A model generated the notes under the pieces. That model worked only from the letters and a program-made list of their open reading frames with translations, was not told the origin of the DNA and ran no database searches. Shown piece by piece: positions 27,514 through 36,245 of a DNA stretch of 64,000 bases. How positions within the stretch are numbered: the stretch's first letter is position 1; each line of letters starts with the position of its first letter. This DNA comes from CAYMZZ01 sp046297935 (GTDB lineage: Bacteria > Bacteroidota > Bacteroidia > Chitinophagales > Chitinophagaceae): assembly GCA_046297935.1 (NCBI GenBank), contig JBKBHA010000001.1, positions 434,001 to 498,000 of the forward strand, given 5' to 3'. The position numbers and the translations under genes are program-made.

Positions 27514-28941
27514 ATGAGCGCAAAATTGTCTATGTTGACCGCCCTGCTGGCGATTTCACTGGCTGGCAGGAGCCAGGAAGTTTGGGATTTGCCCCGTTGC
27601 GTAGATTATGCCCTGAAAAACAATATTTCGGTAAGGCAGGCCGACCTGCAGTCGCAGTTTTCTGCATTGGCCATCAAACAGGGGAGAGCATCGCAACTTC
27701 CCACGTTGAATGTTAACAGCAATGCCGGATACAGGTTCGGTCTGTCTGATAACCCTACCACCGGTATTTTGGAAAACAACCGCTTTTTCAACCTTGGTAT
27801 GCAGGCGCAGTCGCAGGTAACCATTTTTAACTGGTTCAGCATTCGCAACTCAAATGCGGCCAACGATCTGACCTATGAAGCTGACAAGGAGCAAACGCGT
27901 AAAATTCAAAACGACGTTGCGTTAAATGTGGCTGTAGGCTATTTGCAAATATTGCTTGCTAATGAGCAGGTCAAGATAGCACAAATCACAGCCGAACAAA
28001 CCAAAGCGCAATTGGAACGCACCCGCAAAATGGTAGCTGCCGAGCAGTTGCCCGAATTGAATGCGCTTCAGTTGGAGGCACAGTTGGCTCGTGATAGTGC
28101 TAATATAGCAGCGGGACAGGCCTCTGTTCAGTCTTTCGAACTACAGTTGAAAGCTCTATTGAACCTTGACGCCGCGGCTCCATTCCGTATTGCCACTCCG
28201 CCTGTCGAAGCTATTCCTATCAAAACCCTGGCCGAACTGCAGCCTGAAACAGTTTATGCGTCGGCTCTTGCCAATTTGCCCCAGCAAAAAGTGAACGAGC
28301 TCCGCATTAAAGCGGCTATCAAGAACATGCAGGCGGCCAAGGGTAATATGTATCCAACTATTGCTGCGTTTGGAAGCCTCGCTACCAACTACGTGAATAT
28401 CAAGACTCCGGTATTTTCTACCGGGCCCAAACAGGCAACGGGTGCTACGGTAACGGTAAGCGGTACCGACTACGATGTACTGGCACCCACCCGCATACCT
28501 GTTGGCGAAACAGCTACACCTTTGGGACAGCAGTTGCGGAACAACTTTGGACAGAATATTGGAATCGGGCTAAGCATTCCCATTTTGAATGGCCGCTCGG
28601 CCCGTACGGCATGGGACCGATCGAAGCTGACTGTCAAAAATCTGGAGCTCACCAAAGAGCAGGGCGATATGCAGTTGAAGCAGGACATCTACAAAGCATA
28701 TGTTGATGCCGTGTCGGCCCTGCAACAATTCAACTCCAATCAAAAAGCAGTATCTGCCAACGAAACAGCTTATTCCTTTGCTGAAAAAAGATATGAGCAG
28801 GGCCTCCTTTCGACTTACGACCTGCTGAATACACAGGCGGCATTGCAATCGGCCCGCACACAGTTGGTGCTGGCACAGTATGACTATGTTTTTAAAATGA
28901 AGTTGTTGGAATTTTATCGCGGGCAGGGACTCAGCCTTTGA
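27514..28941 (+). CDS. TolC-family outer membrane efflux protein
   Basis: 475 aa, signal peptide ending near AGRSQ (residue 20). The two-fold OEP pattern is visible: LPRCVDYALKNNISVRQADLQSQF starts the first repeat, and KQDIYKAYVDAVSALQQFNSNQKAVSANETAYSFAEKRYEQGLLSTYDLLNTQAALQSARTQL forms the second long coiled hairpin. This is the channel of a tripartite exporter. The adaptor gene follows after 33 bp, but no pump gene is adjacent, so its inner-membrane partner is coded elsewhere. Confidence 0.92.
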   Translation: MSAKLSMLTALLAISLAGRSQEVWDLPRCVDYALKNNISVRQADLQSQFSALAIKQGRASQLPTLNVNSNAGYRFGLSDNPTTGILENNRFFNLGMQAQSQVTIFNWFSIRNSNAANDLTYEADKEQTRKIQNDVALNVAVGYLQILLANEQVKIAQITAEQTKAQLERTRKMVAAEQLPELNALQLEAQLARDSANIAAGQASVQSFELQLKALLNLDAAAPFRIATPPVEAIPIKTLAELQPETVYASALANLPQQKVNELRIKAAIKNMQAAKGNMYPTIAAFGSLATNYVNIKTPVFSTGPKQATGATVTVSGTDYDVLAPTRIPVGETATPLGQQLRNNFGQNIGIGLSIPILNGRSARTAWDRSKLTVKNLELTKEQGDMQLKQDIYKAYVDAVSALQQFNSNQKAVSANETAYSFAEKRYEQGLLSTYDLLNTQAALQSARTQLVLAQYDYVFKMKLLEFYRGQGLSL

Positions 28942-28974
28942 ATTTAATCACTCATCGCACAAACTAACTATACC

Positions 28975-30315
28975 ATGAGTAAAACCGGAATTTGGATCTT
29001 ATCGATCATTGGTGGACTGATTGTACTTTTTGCAGCTTTTAAAATGTTTGGTTCAAAAGACGGCAATTTGTTGAAAGTGGCTGTAGAAAAGTCGGAGAAA
29101 AGAACAATCGTAGAATCAGTACCTGCTTCCGGGCAGATTTATCCCGAGGTGGAAGTGAAAATAAGCCCCGATATTTCCGGCGAAGTAGTGGAACTGAACG
29201 TTGCCGAAGGTGATAGTGTAAAAAAGGGCCAGGTGCTGGCAAGGATTTTTGCCGACATCTATGCGTTGCAGCGCGACCAGGCCGCATCGCAGGTGAACCA
29301 GTCGCAGGCCACTGTTGCCAATAGTGAAGCGGCGCTGGAAGCACTGCGTGCTAATATGGCCCAGGCGCAACAGGCTTACGACCGTAATAAAGTGCTGTAT
29401 GATGATAAGGTGATCTCCAAGGCAGAGCTGGAGCAATTTGAAACTACCGTCCGTAGCGCCAGGGCCAATTTTGCTGCCGCAGAACAAAATATCAAAAGCC
29501 TTAAAGCAAATGTTCAGGCCGCTCAAACCGGATTAGACCGAGCCAATAAGGATCTTGGACGTACCACCCTGGTGGCACCCATGAGTGGCGTTATTTCTTC
29601 GTTGAAAATAAAACGCGGTGAACGCGTGGCGGGCAATAGCTTCAATGTGGGTACGGAAATGATGACCGTTGCTGATATGAGCGTGCTGGAAGTGCGGGTA
29701 AGTGTTGGTGAAAACGACATCGTTAAAGTGAGTATTGGCGACTCGGCCGATGTAAAAGTGGACGCCTATAACAACCGGATATTTAAAGGCACCGTTACTC
29801 AAATTGCCAGCAGCGCCACGGCGGCACAGGCTGCCAGCAACGAAGTGACCAATTACGAAGTACGCATCCGTTTGATTCCCTCTGATTATGCCGATCTCAT
29901 TGATCCGGCGCAGCCCCGCAAGTGGCCATTCCGTCCTGGAATGAACGCTAACGCCGAAATCAAAACCAGAAGGGTGATGAATGTTTGGTCGGTGCCTATT
30001 ACTGCAGTAGGCAGCCGTGCAAAAGGAACAGACAAAACCGCAGCAGAGCAAAAAGCGGAGACGAAAGGCGATCAGGCGGACGATTCGCCGGTAGTGACCG
30101 AACAGGAAGAAGTGGTATTTGTAGTGCAGGCCGACGGTACTGTAAAGAAAGTGGTTGTTCAAACAGGTGTTCAGGACATCAATTATATAGAAGTAAAAAG
30201 CGGCATCTCTGAACCGCTGGATGTTGTGGCCAGTCCTTATACTGCTGTAAGCAAATCGCTTAAGGACGGCTCTAAAGTGAAAGTGGTGAAGAAAGAGGAA
30301 CTGTTTGAGAAATAA
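28975..30315 (+). CDS. HlyD/RND-type periplasmic adaptor subunit
   Basis: 446 aa. A single N-terminal membrane helix (about 5-25) is followed by a biotinyl-lipoyl half-site (PEVEVKISPDISGEVVELNVAEGDSVKKGQVLARI), a long Ala/Gln-rich coiled-coil hairpin (about 95-190), the second lipoyl half (LVAPMSGVISSLKIKRGERV) and beta-barrel and membrane-proximal domains. An acidic, Lys-rich insert (about 345-380, KTAAEQKAETKGDQADD) is unusual. With the upstream TolC protein it makes two parts of an efflux system. In related clusters a MacB-like ABC pump follows; here gpsA does. Confidence 0.92.
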   Translation: MSKTGIWILSIIGGLIVLFAAFKMFGSKDGNLLKVAVEKSEKRTIVESVPASGQIYPEVEVKISPDISGEVVELNVAEGDSVKKGQVLARIFADIYALQRDQAASQVNQSQATVANSEAALEALRANMAQAQQAYDRNKVLYDDKVISKAELEQFETTVRSARANFAAAEQNIKSLKANVQAAQTGLDRANKDLGRTTLVAPMSGVISSLKIKRGERVAGNSFNVGTEMMTVADMSVLEVRVSVGENDIVKVSIGDSADVKVDAYNNRIFKGTVTQIASSATAAQAASNEVTNYEVRIRLIPSDYADLIDPAQPRKWPFRPGMNANAEIKTRRVMNVWSVPITAVGSRAKGTDKTAAEQKAETKGDQADDSPVVTEQEEVVFVVQADGTVKKVVVQTGVQDINYIEVKSGISEPLDVVASPYTAVSKSLKDGSKVKVVKKEELFEK

Positions 30316-30346
30316 CCGGAGCCCTGCAATGGGGCAGCGTTAGCAC

Positions 30347-31399
30347 ATGAACACAACGACCCAATTTGGCATCATTGGTAGTGGCAGCTGGGCCACCGCT
30401 TTGGCTAAGATACTGACCGATAACCAACAGTCGCTGAATTGGTGGGTTAGAAACGAGCGCAACCGTCGGCACCTGGAACAACGGGGGCACAATCCTGCCC
30501 ACCTCACTTCAGTTGAATTCGACCCCCGGCAGCTGCATTTGTCGGGCGACCTTGAAACGGTTGTAAGAAATAGTGATTTGCTGGTGATAGGAATTCCTTC
30601 TGCCTACATCGAAGAAACCCTGTCTGGCATGGATCCGGCATGCTGGAAAGGCAAGCAGGTGCTCTCAGCCGTGAAGGGTTTGATACCCGGCAGGAATATT
30701 CTTCTCAATGATTATTTTAATCAGGTTTTCCAGTTGCCCATCGAAGATTATTTTGCGGTGCTGGGTCCCTGTCATGCCGAAGAAGTGGCTGCCGAAAAAT
30801 TATCCTACCTCACATTCTCTGGTGTTCATTCCGCCCGTACGGCAGAGCTCGCCGGTTTTTTTAACTGCTCCTACATCAATACGGTTGTCAACCACGACAT
30901 ACTCGGTGTACAGTACGCATCGGTTTTGAAAAATGTCTATGCGATCGGTGCAGGTATAGCCCATGGGCTCGACTATGGCGACAATTTTCTGAGCGTTTAT
31001 ATTGCAAATGCTGCCGACGAAATGGCCGCTTTTTTGCGCAGCTTCGGCGCACAGGATATTGTGGTAGGCCAGCACCAGGCCGGCCGCGATCCTTATACCC
31101 ATCGCAAAAGCCCAAATTACGCAGCATCTGTTTACCTCGGCGACTTGCTGGTGACCTGCTATTCACCGCATAGCCGCAACCGAAGTTTTGGTAACATGAT
31201 CGGCAAAGGCTACAGTGTTCGCGCGGCCCAACTGGAAATGAATATGGTGGCCGAAGGTTATAATGCCGCCCGTTGCATTTATGAAGTCAATCAACAGGTA
31301 CAGGCTTCTATGCCAATTGCCGATAGCATCTACCGCATACTTTGGGAACAAATGCCGCCGGAAGAGGGGTTTGGAGTGATAGAAGGGGTGTTGGTGTGA
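30347..31399 (+). CDS. gpsA: NAD(P)H-dependent glycerol-3-phosphate dehydrogenase
   Basis: 350 aa. The N-terminal nucleotide-binding motif is GIIGSGSWATALAKIL; further family marks are LVIGIPSAYIEETL, SAVKGL, LGPCHAEEVAAEKL and the catalytic-lysine region QYASVLKNVYAIGAGIAHGLDYGDN. It makes sn-glycerol 3-phosphate for phospholipids. It starts 31 bp after the adaptor gene and may be read through from it. The stop TGA is also the first unit of the GTGAGAGGTGAAAGG repeat array that fills the next 770 bp. Confidence 0.95.
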   Translation: MNTTTQFGIIGSGSWATALAKILTDNQQSLNWWVRNERNRRHLEQRGHNPAHLTSVEFDPRQLHLSGDLETVVRNSDLLVIGIPSAYIEETLSGMDPACWKGKQVLSAVKGLIPGRNILLNDYFNQVFQLPIEDYFAVLGPCHAEEVAAEKLSYLTFSGVHSARTAELAGFFNCSYINTVVNHDILGVQYASVLKNVYAIGAGIAHGLDYGDNFLSVYIANAADEMAAFLRSFGAQDIVVGQHQAGRDPYTHRKSPNYAASVYLGDLLVTCYSPHSRNRSFGNMIGKGYSVRAAQLEMNMVAEGYNAARCIYEVNQQVQASMPIADSIYRILWEQMPPEEGFGVIEGVLV

Positions 31400-31521
31400 G
31401 AGAGGTGAGAGGTGAAAGGTGAGGCGTGAAACGTGAAACGTGAGACGTGAAAGGTGAGAGGTGAGAAGTGAAAGGTGAGACGTGAAAGGTGAGAGGGGAG
31501 GCATGAAATTTGAACTCTATG

Positions 31522-31626
31522 TATCTGCGTAAATCTGTGTAAAAATCTGCGCAAATTTGCGGGAACAGAACTGTTGCGCCTGAAGGCAATCTTCTAGCAG
31601 GAACGATTTTTCTGTTCCCGCAGATT
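31522..31626. repeat. Family B hairpin repeat, copy 2
   Basis: First family B unit in the composite array: ATCTGCG units, GGGAACAGAACTGTTGC, a short loop with GGCAATC, then TTTTTCTGTTCCCGCAGATT. Confidence 0.85.
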
Positions 31627-31733
31627 AAACGTGAAAGGTGAGAGGTGAGAGGTGAAAGGTGAGGCGTGAAACGTGAAACGTGAGACGTGAGAGGTGAAAG
31701 GTGAGAGGGGAGGCATGAAATTTGAACTCTATG

Positions 31734-31838
31734 TATCTGCGTAAATCTGTGTAAAAATCTGCGCGAATCTGCGGGAACAGAACTGTTGCGCCTGAAGGCA
31801 ATCTACTGACAGGAACGACCTTGCTGTTTCCGCAGATT
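31734..31838. repeat. Family B hairpin repeat, copy 3
   Basis: Second unit in the array, 212 bp after the first. It differs by a few bases, including TTTCCG for TTCCCG in the right arm, which weakens the stem. Confidence 0.85.
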
Positions 31839-31972
31839 AAACGTGAAAGGTGAAAGGTGAGAGGTGAAAGGTGAGAGGGAAGCGTGAAACGTGAAACGTG
31901 AGAGGTGAAAGGTGAGAGGGGAGAGGGGAGTCGGAGCGCGGGAGGCCAGAGGCGTGAAATTTGAACTCTATG

Positions 31973-32077
31973 TATCTGCGTAAATCTGTGTAAAAATCTG
32001 CGCAAATCTGCGGGAACAGAACTTTTGCGCCTGAAGGCAATCTACTGACAGGAACGACCTTTCTGTTTCCGCAGATT
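31973..32077. repeat. Family B hairpin repeat, copy 4
   Basis: Third unit in the array, 239 bp after the second. It shares the TTTCCG right-arm variant with copy 3, so copies 3 and 4 are the closest pair; the core here reads GAACTTTTGC. Confidence 0.85.
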
Positions 32078-32160
32078 AAACGTGAAAGGTGAGAGGTGAG
32101 AGGTGAAAGGTGAAACGTGAAAGAGGAAAGTTCAACGCTCCCCCTCTCACCTTTCACCTC

Positions 32161-33291
32161 TCACCTCTCAAACATCTCCCCCGCAATCCCATCCGCATAC
32201 AATTTGCCTTCATCCGTAAGTGAGTATACCATGTTGTTTTCAGCAACCCATCCCTTTTGAATAAATGCCTGAATGTTTTTTTTGAAGCGGTCAACACGCT
32301 GCGAAAGCCCGGGGTCGTCGGGCAAATCAGGCAGATTGACCAAATCAATCCCTTCGGCCGTTCTCAGCCGTATCATAATGTATTCATTCCAGCGCTGGAC
32401 CGGAGTGAGCGTTTCTTTTTCGCGTGGAATTTGCCCTTCGTTGATAGATCGGATATAACGCTGATTGTTGGCAATATTCCACCATCGACTGTTGCCGTCG
32501 AAGCTATGTGCTCCCGGCCCCAGACCGATATAGGGCTTACCCTGCCAGTAGGCACTATTGTGGCGACTGCGATGGCCAGGCAAACAGAAATTGGAGATTT
32601 CGTATTGTTCAAAACCTTTTTCAGCCAGGTATTGGATCAAAAAAAGAAACTGCCGTGCCTGCTGGCCATCATCTACGTTGGGGCTTTGTTGGGTTCGAAT
32701 CATTTTCGCCAGCGGCGTTAGAGGTTCCACCGTCAATGCGTAACACGACAAATGCTTCACGCCCAGGTTCAGCGCCTGATCCAGATTGTGTTTCCATTTT
32801 TCATCGCTCAGGCCCGGACTTCCATAAATCAGATCGAGCGTTATATTGGGAATGGTGGCTACTGCCAGTTGTAGCGATTCAATAGCCTGTTCGGCATTAT
32901 GGGCCCTGTTCATCCAGCGCAGGTCTTCTTCAAAAAAGCTTTGTACTCCTATACTCAGCCGGTTAATTCCCAAATCTTTCCAACTGTCCAGCTGGGCAGA
33001 ATTGAAATCGTCGGGATTGGCTTCCAGTGTAATTTCAGCGTTAGCATGCCAGCCAAAACGCTGTCGAACTGCGTCAAGAACCTGCTCCAGTTCAGGAATT
33101 GTGAGAAGGCTGGGGGTGCCTCCGCCAAAATAGACCGTATTAGCGGGACCTAAATTATTGTCGGTCAGCTCAATTTCTTTCAATAAAGCCGACACAAATT
33201 CGTTCTTGTATCGCAGACTGGTCGAAAAATGAAAGTTACAGTAATGACAGGCCTGTTTGCAAAAGGGTATATGAATGTAAATGCCAGACAA
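32161..33291 (-). CDS. hemW: Radical SAM heme chaperone HemW
   Basis: 376 aa from TTG at 33291 (reads SGIYIHIPFCKQACHYCNF). The radical-SAM cluster motif is C11-x3-C15-x2-C18, followed by VYFGGGTPSLL, the E/N-containing EITLEANPDD and GVQSF, with a C-terminal HemN_C region. An in-frame ATG at 33411 would overlap the first 60 bases of the divergent outer-membrane gene, including its signal peptide, so I prefer the internal TTG, which also gives the usual HemW length. HemW delivers heme to respiratory proteins. The final codons (GAG AGG TGA) are part of the adjoining repeat array. Confidence 0.9.
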   Translation of the reverse strand: MSGIYIHIPFCKQACHYCNFHFSTSLRYKNEFVSALLKEIELTDNNLGPANTVYFGGGTPSLLTIPELEQVLDAVRQRFGWHANAEITLEANPDDFNSAQLDSWKDLGINRLSIGVQSFFEEDLRWMNRAHNAEQAIESLQLAVATIPNITLDLIYGSPGLSDEKWKHNLDQALNLGVKHLSCYALTVEPLTPLAKMIRTQQSPNVDDGQQARQFLFLIQYLAEKGFEQYEISNFCLPGHRSRHNSAYWQGKPYIGLGPGAHSFDGNSRWWNIANNQRYIRSINEGQIPREKETLTPVQRWNEYIMIRLRTAEGIDLVNLPDLPDDPGLSQRVDRFKKNIQAFIQKGWVAENNMVYSLTDEGKLYADGIAGEMFER

Positions 33292-33350
33292 AGTGCCGAT
33301 TGATATATTCTTTATTTGGATAATTTGGGAATTACAAAGTTGAGAACTGT

Positions 33351-35153
33351 TTGAACCGAACTGCAAAAATACTACTGCTTTTGGGACTGGCCTATTTGCC
33401 TTTCGGTGCAATGGGTCAAACGGCTTATCCGCTCTACATTCGACCGGTCGATGTTGATTCAGCCACTCTGGCGGGCCGGGTGAACATTACACGCAGTTTT
33501 GACTCGCGCGACCTGTGTCTTCGATACCTCAATGAATTGCCCATGGAATTGCGAAGCAGGGGTTATGTAACCGCTTCGCTGGATAGTGTATGGGTTGATT
33601 CCCTCTCGGCCCGGGTTCAGCTATACCTGGGTCAGCAATATAACTGGTCAAAAATAGATACTCGGCAAATGGAGCCCGACCTGCTCATTGCTGTTGGCTG
33701 GCGTGATCAGTTGCTCGCCAACAAGCCCATGGATGCAGAACAGGTTAACGAATGGCAGGATCGGTTTCTGAACTGGCTTGAAAACAATGGACACCCCTTT
33801 GCCAGAATCTGGATCGACAGCATCCAGTTCAACGAAGGAAAGGTTTCGGCGGTTTGGAAAATGGATAAAGGTCCTGCTTATACCTTCGATAGTATTCGGG
33901 TATTTGGCAACGCCAAACTAAGCAACGAATACCTGCAACGCTACCTCGATATCAGAAATGGTAGCAGCTTCAGCCGTGAAAAATTATTGAGAATTACCCG
34001 CCTGTTGCGCGAACTCACTTATGTGGAAGAAGAACGCCCACCCCGGCTTGTGTGGCTCAACAGCGGATCCGTGGTCGAGTTATTTCTTCGACAGAAAAAA
34101 AGCAGCCAGGTAAACGTTATCGTTGGATTTTTACCCAATAACCAACAGTTGGAGTCGAACAAGCTCCTGGTTACCGGCGAGGCCAACCTCCATCTCAAGA
34201 ATGCGTTAGGTATGGGCGAAACCATCGGGCTTAACTGGCAGCAGTTGCAGGTAAAATCGCCGCGTTTAAATATTCAATACCAACACCCTTACCTTTTTCG
34301 AACACAGCTCGGGCTTGATTTTGCTTTTGACATGTTCAAAAAGGACAGCACTTTCCTGAACGTTAATTTTCGCATTGGTGCACAGTACGTGCTCGACACC
34401 CGACAAACCGGAAAGCTGTTCCTGCAAAAATTCACTGGTATCGTAAACGGCATCAACCTCAACCAGGTGCTTCAGCAGTATAAGTTGCCTGCCGAGGCCG
34501 ATATGTCTACCACCAATATCGGTTTGTCCTACGACTTTAATTCGACCAACTACCGACTCAATCCTACAAGGGGAAATGAATGGCGTATCACTACCACTAT
34601 TGGTACCAAGAAACTAAAACGTAACAGCCAGATTCTCGAATTAAAAGACCCCTCCAATCCTGGCTTCGATTTTGGCACGCTCTACGATACACTGAAAATG
34701 AAAACCTTTCAGTTCAGGGCCGAAACTTATGCCGCCCATTATTTCCCATTGAGTAGCAGGGGAAGGTCTACCCTCAAAACCAGCCTGACCGGTGGTTTGC
34801 TACAGAGTGGCAATATTTTTCGGAATGAGCTTTTTCAGATTGGCGGTTATCGATTATTGCGCGGGTTCGATGAAGAAAGCCAGTATCTCTCTCAATACCT
34901 CGTAGCTACTGCTGAGTTCAGGTACCTGGTTGGCCAAAACTCTTTCTTTTACGCATTTACCGATGGGGGATGGGGTGCAAACCGGAGCGTGGACACCCAT
35001 GTGAGCTATACCTATTTCAGTACCGGGCTAGGCCTCGCGTTCGAAACCAAGGTGGGCATATTTAATCTTGCCTGGGCAGTGGGTAAGCGGAGTGATTCAG
35101 AATTTAATTTGCGCCAGTCGAAAATACATTTTGGTTTCGTCAATTATTTTTGA
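33351..35153 (+). CDS. BamA/TamA-like outer membrane protein (POTRA plus Omp85 barrel)
   Basis: 600 aa from TTG at 33351, with a signal peptide ending GAMGQ (residue 23). The periplasmic part (about 25-240) holds POTRA-type modules, the last one clear at YTFDSIRVFGNAKLSNEYLQRYLDIRNGSSFSREKL. The Omp85 barrel (about 255-600) carries YDFNSTNYRLNPTRGNEW and the family loop FQIGGYRLLRGFDEES. It is shorter than BamA, so it is closer to TamA or another Omp85 paralogue. Omp85 proteins insert barrels or move proteins across the outer membrane. The gene diverges from hemW over a 59-bp region. Confidence 0.85.
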   Translation: MNRTAKILLLLGLAYLPFGAMGQTAYPLYIRPVDVDSATLAGRVNITRSFDSRDLCLRYLNELPMELRSRGYVTASLDSVWVDSLSARVQLYLGQQYNWSKIDTRQMEPDLLIAVGWRDQLLANKPMDAEQVNEWQDRFLNWLENNGHPFARIWIDSIQFNEGKVSAVWKMDKGPAYTFDSIRVFGNAKLSNEYLQRYLDIRNGSSFSREKLLRITRLLRELTYVEEERPPRLVWLNSGSVVELFLRQKKSSQVNVIVGFLPNNQQLESNKLLVTGEANLHLKNALGMGETIGLNWQQLQVKSPRLNIQYQHPYLFRTQLGLDFAFDMFKKDSTFLNVNFRIGAQYVLDTRQTGKLFLQKFTGIVNGINLNQVLQQYKLPAEADMSTTNIGLSYDFNSTNYRLNPTRGNEWRITTTIGTKKLKRNSQILELKDPSNPGFDFGTLYDTLKMKTFQFRAETYAAHYFPLSSRGRSTLKTSLTGGLLQSGNIFRNELFQIGGYRLLRGFDEESQYLSQYLVATAEFRYLVGQNSFFYAFTDGGWGANRSVDTHVSYTYFSTGLGLAFETKVGIFNLAWAVGKRSDSEFNLRQSKIHFGFVNYF

Positions 35154-35460
35154 TGGCTGTTAAGAACTATTTACTTTGTTATCTCACAAAAAACATGGAA
35201 CCTTGCGGCCGGATTGGCACTTGAACTTCGAAAACCTATCCATTTCCTCACTAAAACGCTGATCGATCCATCGCATATTCGCCATACTACTGTTTATCGT
35301 AAGCGGCCTGTATACACTTGCACAGGAGCCGCCAGATACAGCTTTTCAACCGACAGTTGATACCGCACGGCAGGAAATTGACAGCCTGGCGGGTTATATC
35401 GAAACCAACGCAGCCAATTGCGAACGGCCGGCACTCGCTGTTTCCCTTGAGCCACTTGAT

Positions 35461-36204
35461 ATGTCGCAATCATTGCAACCACAGATATGGGCGCGGCATC
35501 CCTATTTTGCATTTTTGCAACAGGCGGAGCGTCGCGATAGCAGCGAGAAAAAATTCAAGGGTAAAGAATTACTTTTCTATGTAGTTATAGCACTGTTGCT
35601 GCTTTTTGCGATGCTACGAAATGCATTTGCCAAGTATTTCTCTGATCTGTTTCGTGTCTTCTTCCGGACCACACTTAAGCAGCGCCAGATCCGCGACCAA
35701 CTGATGCAGACGCCGCTGCCTTCTCTGATGTTCAATTTTTTCTTCGTTGCTTCTGCCGGCTTGTATGTGAGTTTTCTGCTCTACGATTATTTTCACTATC
35801 GGCCCGTCAATAATTTTTGGCTTCTCTACTTGTATGTAGCACTTGCCCTTGCTGCTGTTTACTTTGTTAAATTCCTGACGCTCAAATTGGTGGGCTGGCT
35901 TTTCAATGTGAGACAGGCAGCCGATTCCTATATATTTGTGGTGTTCATCATAAACAAGGTGCTGGGCGTATTTCTGCTGCCCTTCGTAGTACTGCAGGCA
36001 TTTGCATCGGAGCCCCTCTATTCTATTGCGTTGATCCTGTCGTGGGCCGGTATTGCCGGACTGTATCTCTATCGGCTTTATTTGGGCATGGCAGCTGCTC
36101 GTAATGAAGTCAGATTCAATCTTTTTCACTTTCTGCTCTACGTAGCTGCATTCGAAGCGGCACCGCTGCTGCTGATTTACAGACTCTTAATATTCCGCTT
36201 TTAA
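35461..36204 (+). CDS. DUF4271 family membrane protein (start uncertain)
   Basis: 247 aa from the first ATG at 35461, with about six to seven membrane helices and the DUF4271 pattern (RQIRDQLMQTPLPSLMFNFFF, LLYVAAFEAAPLLLIYRLL). The same frame is open back to a TGA at 35260, and the extra 66 codons read like a signal peptide and linker (RIFAILLFIVSGLYTLAQ, then EPPDTAFQPTVDTARQEIDS). They contain no ATG, GTG or TTG. The true protein therefore probably starts at a non-standard codon (ATC 35266, ATA 35275 or CTG 35290), or an ATG has been lost. Function unknown; hemD follows 41 bp downstream, an order often seen in Bacteroidota. Confidence 0.8.
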   Translation: MSQSLQPQIWARHPYFAFLQQAERRDSSEKKFKGKELLFYVVIALLLLFAMLRNAFAKYFSDLFRVFFRTTLKQRQIRDQLMQTPLPSLMFNFFFVASAGLYVSFLLYDYFHYRPVNNFWLLYLYVALALAAVYFVKFLTLKLVGWLFNVRQAADSYIFVVFIINKVLGVFLLPFVVLQAFASEPLYSIALILSWAGIAGLYLYRLYLGMAAARNEVRFNLFHFLLYVAAFEAAPLLLIYRLLIFRF

Positions 36205-36215
36205 GGAGAATTGCT

Positions 36216-36223
36216 TAACTTTG
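36216..36223 (+). promoter_or_regulatory. Putative -7 promoter element for hemD
   Basis: TAACTTTG, followed by CACCC, is a perfect TAnnTTTG match 22 bases ahead of the hemD ATG. No clear -33 box was seen. Confidence 0.5.
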
Positions 36224-36245
36224 CACCCAATTTAGCCGAGCTACT

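Larger units (their letters stand above)
31397..32170. repeat. Composite repeat array: family C tracts with three family B units
   Basis: A 770-bp stretch without a real gene. Tracts of GTGAAAGG/GTGAGAGG/CGTGAAAC units (family C) alternate with three near-identical segments that begin GAAATTTGAACTCTATGTATC at 31505, 31717 and 31956 and contain family B hairpins. The array ends in the complementary tract CTCTCACCTTTCACCTCTCA (32143-32170), so the whole block can fold back. It starts within the stop codon of gpsA and supplies the last codons and stop of hemW. Apparent open frames rich in SPLTFHVSRLTFHL are translations of the repeat. Confidence 0.9.

Noticed and set aside
29533..30162. 209-aa frame antisense to the adaptor gene
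   Set aside because: Complete overlap with a clear HlyD-family gene; His/Asn/Tyr-rich antisense composition.
31625..32157. Open frames on the minus strand rich in SPLTFHVSRLTFHLSPL
   Set aside because: They are translations of the GTGAAAGGTGAGAGG repeat tracts, not proteins.
31397..32170. Possible CRISPR array
   Set aside because: Repeats are 8-10 bp words and about 110-bp hairpin units, with no uniform direct repeat plus unique spacer pattern and no cas genes nearby.
33292..33411. ATG-started extension of hemW
   Set aside because: It would overlap the signal peptide of the divergent Omp85 gene and has no family match; TTG at 33291 fits the HemW start.
35614..36129. 171-aa frame antisense to the DUF4271 gene
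   Set aside because: Shadow of a hydrophobic gene; charged, low-complexity product.
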